Below are positions 61,560 to 64,000 of a stretch of DNA of 64,000 nucleotides, one piece after another. Source of the DNA: Pseudochrobactrum sp. sp1633 (GTDB taxonomy: Bacteria > Pseudomonadota > Alphaproteobacteria > Rhizobiales > Rhizobiaceae); the NCBI RefSeq assembly GCF_030376605.1, contig NZ_JARRAE010000004.1, positions 248,001 through 312,000 on the forward strand, in the 5' to 3' direction. How positions within the stretch are numbered: position 1 is the first letter of the stretch; each line of letters begins with the position of its first letter. The notes below the pieces were generated by a model. The model was not told where the DNA came from and ran no database searches. It was given only the letters and a program-made list of their open reading frames with translations. A program made the translations under genes and the position numbers.

Positions 61560-61751
61560 ATGGACGGCGGTTTTAAATTTGCAGCAATGATCGCTATTGC
61601 TGCCGTGGTTGTTGTGCTGTTTCTGGGCTTGCGTAATATGATGCGCAGTGGTGATGGCAATACATCTAACAAGCTGATGCGCCTGCGTATTATGTTTCAG
61701 TTCATTGCTGTGCTTTTGATGGTCGGTGCATTGTATTTTGCCCGCAAGTAA
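61560..61751 (+). CDS. HIG1-like twin-transmembrane small protein
   Basis: A 63-residue membrane protein with two helices (about 6-25 and 44-61) and a short basic loop (LRNMMRSGDGNTSNKLMRLR), as in alphaproteobacterial HIG1-domain proteins, relatives of mitochondrial respiratory supercomplex factors. GGGAGGAATAG precedes the ATG. It lies before PduO and etfBA, the order seen in other Rhizobiales. Confidence 0.82.
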   Translation: MDGGFKFAAMIAIAAVVVVLFLGLRNMMRSGDGNTSNKLMRLRIMFQFIAVLLMVGALYFARK

Positions 61752-61788
61752 ACTGCCGCATGGCTAAGCAGCAAGAGGCGACGCGCTT

Positions 61789-62394
61789 TTGGTTAAGCTG
61801 AACAAAATTTACACACGCACCGGTGATGACGGCACGACCGGCCTTGCGAGCGGCCCCAGACGGCGGAAAGACGATCTGCGGATTATTGCTTGCGGCGATA
61901 TTGATGAGTTGAATGCCTCAATCGGGTTGGTGCGGCTTTATACGGCGCTGATCCTGCCGGATGTTGATGTGATGCTGACAAGGGTGCAGAATGATCTTTT
62001 TGACCTCGGTGCTGACATTGCCACCCCCGCTATTGTTTCAGATCTTGCCTCCGGTACTGTTGAAGATCTCGGTTATGAGCCTTTGAGGATTGTAGATAAG
62101 CAGGTTGACCGTCTGGAGCAGGAAATTGATACGCTGAATGCGCAGCTTGAACCGCTTCGCTCGTTCATTTTGCCCGGCGGTTCACCGGCCGCAGCCCACT
62201 TGCATATGGCAAGAACAATTGCACGGCGTGCGGAGCGCGTGATGGTGGCTCTCGCGGCGCAGACAGATGAGCAGGTTTCCGGTGCAGCTCTGCGTTATAT
62301 CAACCGTTTGTCCGATTTGCTTTTTGTAGCTGCCCGCATTGCGAACAATAAGGGGCGGGATGATATTTTATGGGTGCCGGCGCTAACGCGTTAA
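61789..62394 (+). CDS. Cob(I)yrinic acid a,c-diamide adenosyltransferase (PduO type)
   Basis: Transfers adenosyl from ATP to cob(I)alamin, giving coenzyme B12. The ATP loop KIYTRTGDDGTTGL is at 4-17, and the second ATP motif is ARRAERVMVAL near 140-150; RYINRLSDLLFVAAR completes the PduO pattern. Length is 201 residues. The only suitable in-frame start is TTG 61789, after AAGAGG. It starts 37 bases after the HIG1 gene. Confidence 0.9.
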   Translation: MVKLNKIYTRTGDDGTTGLASGPRRRKDDLRIIACGDIDELNASIGLVRLYTALILPDVDVMLTRVQNDLFDLGADIATPAIVSDLASGTVEDLGYEPLRIVDKQVDRLEQEIDTLNAQLEPLRSFILPGGSPAAAHLHMARTIARRAERVMVALAAQTDEQVSGAALRYINRLSDLLFVAARIANNKGRDDILWVPALTR

Positions 62395-62718
62395 ATCTTG
62401 CATTTTTGCGACATCATACGTCATGTTTCGAAGATGGTTATGACGAGATTTCATAGCCCTGCTACCGGATATGATTGACCTCTCTATCGTTCAGAATTAC
62501 GGTCTTGTGAAATTTCTGAAACTTCGGAGATGTTTGACGGAGCTTCAGATGCGTTTGCGATACAATTTTCTGATGTCGGCTTTGAGCAAGTGGTTGGCAA
62601 TGTCGTGCATTAAAATTGTATCTGACTGAGAGGTAGGCGGGTATCAGCCTGTTAAACGGGCTTATGTTTCGCCGAAGAGAGCAGCAAATGCTGTTCAAGT
62701 GGAGAGGATCTTAACCGA
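62395..62718. other. Intergenic region before etfB
   Basis: About 320 bases with no gene. It contains an 11-bp perfect inverted repeat GATACAATTTT (62559-62569) / AAAATTGTATC (62612-62622), and presumably the etf promoter. Confidence 0.5.
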
Positions 62719-63468
62719 ATGAAAGTTCTGGTCGCAGTTAAACGGGTTGTTGATTACAACGTTAAAATCCGGGTCAAAAGTGACGGTTCAGGCGTTGAGC
62801 TGACCAATGTCAAAATGTCGATGAATCCGTTTGACGAAATCGCGGTTGAAGAGGCGCTGAAGCTTAAGGAAGCTGGCAAGGTTTCTGAGGTTGTTGTTGT
62901 GTCCATCGGCCCTGCACAAGCACAGGAAACCCTGCGTACTGCTCTGGCTATGGGTGCTGACCGCGCTATTCTCGTCAAAAATGACGAGGCTGTCGAACCG
63001 CTTGCCGTTGCAAAGATTCTGAAAGGCGTTGTTGAAGCCGAAGAACCGAAGCTGGTTATTCTTGGCAAGCAGGCTATTGATGATGATGCAAACCAGACCG
63101 GTCAGATGCTGTCGGCATTGCTTGGCTGGGCACAGGCAACATTTGCTTCTGAAGTTGAACTCTCAGAAGCTTCTGCCAATGTGACCCGCGAAGTTGATGG
63201 TGGTTTGCAGACCATTGAAGTTAAACTTCCGGCGATTGTTACCACCGATCTGCGTCTGAACCAGCCGCGTTATGCTTCCCTGCCGAATATTATGAAGGCG
63301 AAGAAGAAGCCTCTGGATGAGACAACACCGGCTGATTACGGTGTTGATACTGCGCCGCGTCTGAAAATCCTCAAAACCGAAGAGCCGTCCGGCCGTAAAG
63401 CCGGTGTGAAAGTGGCTTCCGTTGCCGAGCTTGTTGATAAGCTCAAAAACGAAGCAGGCGTATTGTAA
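62719..63468 (+). CDS. etfB: Electron transfer flavoprotein beta subunit
   Basis: Forms the EtfAB heterodimer that carries electrons from acyl-CoA and other dehydrogenases to ETF-quinone oxidoreductase. The AMP-binding region is [26 protein letters not shown], and the recognition loop is [17 protein letters not shown] (181-197), where ETF-beta lysine methyltransferases act. Length is 249 residues, as usual. etfA follows after 24 bases. Confidence 0.96.
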   Translation: MKVLVAVKRVVDYNVKIRVKSDGSGVELTNVKMSMNPFDEIAVEEALKLKEAGKVSEVVVVSIGPAQAQETLRTALAMGADRAILVKNDEAVEPLAVAKILKGVVEAEEPKLVILGKQAIDDDANQTGQMLSALLGWAQATFASEVELSEASANVTREVDGGLQTIEVKLPAIVTTDLRLNQPRYASLPNIMKAKKKPLDETTPADYGVDTAPRLKILKTEEPSGRKAGVKVASVAELVDKLKNEAGVL

Positions 63469-63492
63469 GCGGTTCAGGACAGGAAAACGATT

Positions 63493-64000
63493 ATGGCTAT
63501 TCTTCTTTTTGCAGAACACGATAATGCAAGCCTCTCCGACCAGACTGCCAAGGCACTGACCGCAGCACTCGCAATTGGCGGTGATGTTGATGTGCTGGTT
63601 GCGGGCAAAGGCGCAAAAGCTGCAGCTGATGCTGCCGCAAAGCTGAAAGGCGTGCGCAAAGTCTTGTTGGCTGAGAGCGATGCTCTGGAAAACCGTCTGG
63701 CAGAACCGACCGCAGCGTTGCTGGTGAGCCTTGCCGGTGCCTATGACACTGTGATTGCTCCGGCCACGACTTCGGGCAAGAATGTGCTGCCGCGCGTTGC
63801 AGCTCTTCTCGATGTGGCGCAGCTTTCGGAAATTACCGATGTTGTGTCTCCGACTGTCTTCAAGCGTCCGATCTATGCCGGTAATGCTATCCAGACTGTT
63901 GAAACCACGGATGCCAAGAAGGTCATCACCGTGCGCACAGCCTCTTTTGCGGCTGCTGGTGAAGGTGGTTCGGCAGCGGTTGAGAGCGTTGATGCAGGCA
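63493..64000 (+). CDS. etfA: Electron transfer flavoprotein alpha subunit (5' part)
   Basis: The frame begins MAILLFAEHDNASLSDQTAK and stays open to the right edge (169 full codons visible). It contains APATTSGKNVLPRVAALLDV and TDVVSPTVFKRPIYAGNA, typical of domain I of EtfA. The C-terminal FAD-binding domain lies outside the window. The ATG follows the etfB stop by 24 bases, with AGGAAAACG upstream. Confidence 0.94.
   Translation, partial: MAILLFAEHDNASLSDQTAKALTAALAIGGDVDVLVAGKGAKAAADAAAKLKGVRKVLLAESDALENRLAEPTAALLVSLAGAYDTVIAPATTSGKNVLPRVAALLDVAQLSEITDVVSPTVFKRPIYAGNAIQTVETTDAKKVITVRTASFAAAGEGGSAAVESVDAG

Noticed and set aside
1-64000. CRISPR arrays, insertion sequences, prophage or integrative elements
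   Set aside because: No regularly spaced repeats, transposase, integrase or phage genes are visible; gene content is core chromosomal throughout.

Overview
The window reads as an ordinary chromosomal segment of an alphaproteobacterium of the order Hyphomicrobiales (Rhizobiales), most like the Brucellaceae group (Ochrobactrum, Pseudochrobactrum and relatives), with a fairly balanced base composition. The assignment rests on gene content and order: tsaD divergent from hemC-hemD-Mic60-hemY, ftsE-ftsX-ydcF-plsC, argH next to a YifL-like lipoprotein and a TIGR02302 protein, HIG1-PduO-etfB-etfA, a CenR-type response regulator and an ETF-beta lysine methyltransferase. No phage, insertion sequence, CRISPR array or rRNA operon was seen. 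The first gene (ftsK) and the last gene (etfA) are cut by the window edges.

Layout. 0-7.7 kb: ftsK (3' part), lolA, exonuclease III, an ABC-F ATPase, a cyclic-nucleotide-binding protein, cenR-like regulator and an L,D-transpeptidase-fold protein. 7.7-14 kb: a MocR-type regulator divergent from a DMT transporter, then a leftward block of ETF methyltransferase, EVE, YciI, gpsA and tsaD. 14-19.8 kb: rightward heme/envelope cluster hemC, hemD, alpha-Mic60, hemY, then a TerB-like gene. 19.8-28.5 kb: aqpZ, a small lipoprotein, a methyltransferase, metX-metW, hisC-tyrC, a DUF2125 protein and ChaC. 28.6-41.5 kb: yggT, ppa, plsC, ydcF, ftsX-ftsE, hpt, TIGR02302, LptM-like lipoprotein, argH, tlpA, a LysE exporter, a YaiI protein and a second DMT transporter.

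41.5-50.8 kb holds two inorganic-nutrient uptake systems back to back. The leftward one has five genes, a metallophosphoesterase plus a UgpABCE-like importer, behind a three-repeat Pho-box-like site, which suggests phosphate-starvation uptake and hydrolysis of glycerophosphodiesters. The rightward one is sitABCD (Mn/Fe), behind two Mur/Fur-type inverted repeats. 50.8-51.3 kb is a tandem duplication of a whole tRNA-Gly(GCC) unit. 51.6-64 kb: ProXp-like deacylase, CnoX-like thioredoxin, a Lon-N protein, Trm112-like protein, leuB, an MHS transporter with a large periplasmic insert, asd, YihY, an SDR, HIG1, PduO and etfBA.

The most interesting unexplained signal is the 620-bp leader of asd. It encodes a 52-codon peptide with a good ribosome binding site and a Thr/Lys/Ile/Met-rich end, followed by overlapping GC-rich hairpins that include a terminator-like one: a candidate attenuator for the aspartate amino-acid family. 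Other regulatory candidates are a SAM-II-like leader before metX, a CtrA box before ftsE, a near-parS palindrome at 46.9 kb, and a family of palindromic intergenic mosaic repeats.
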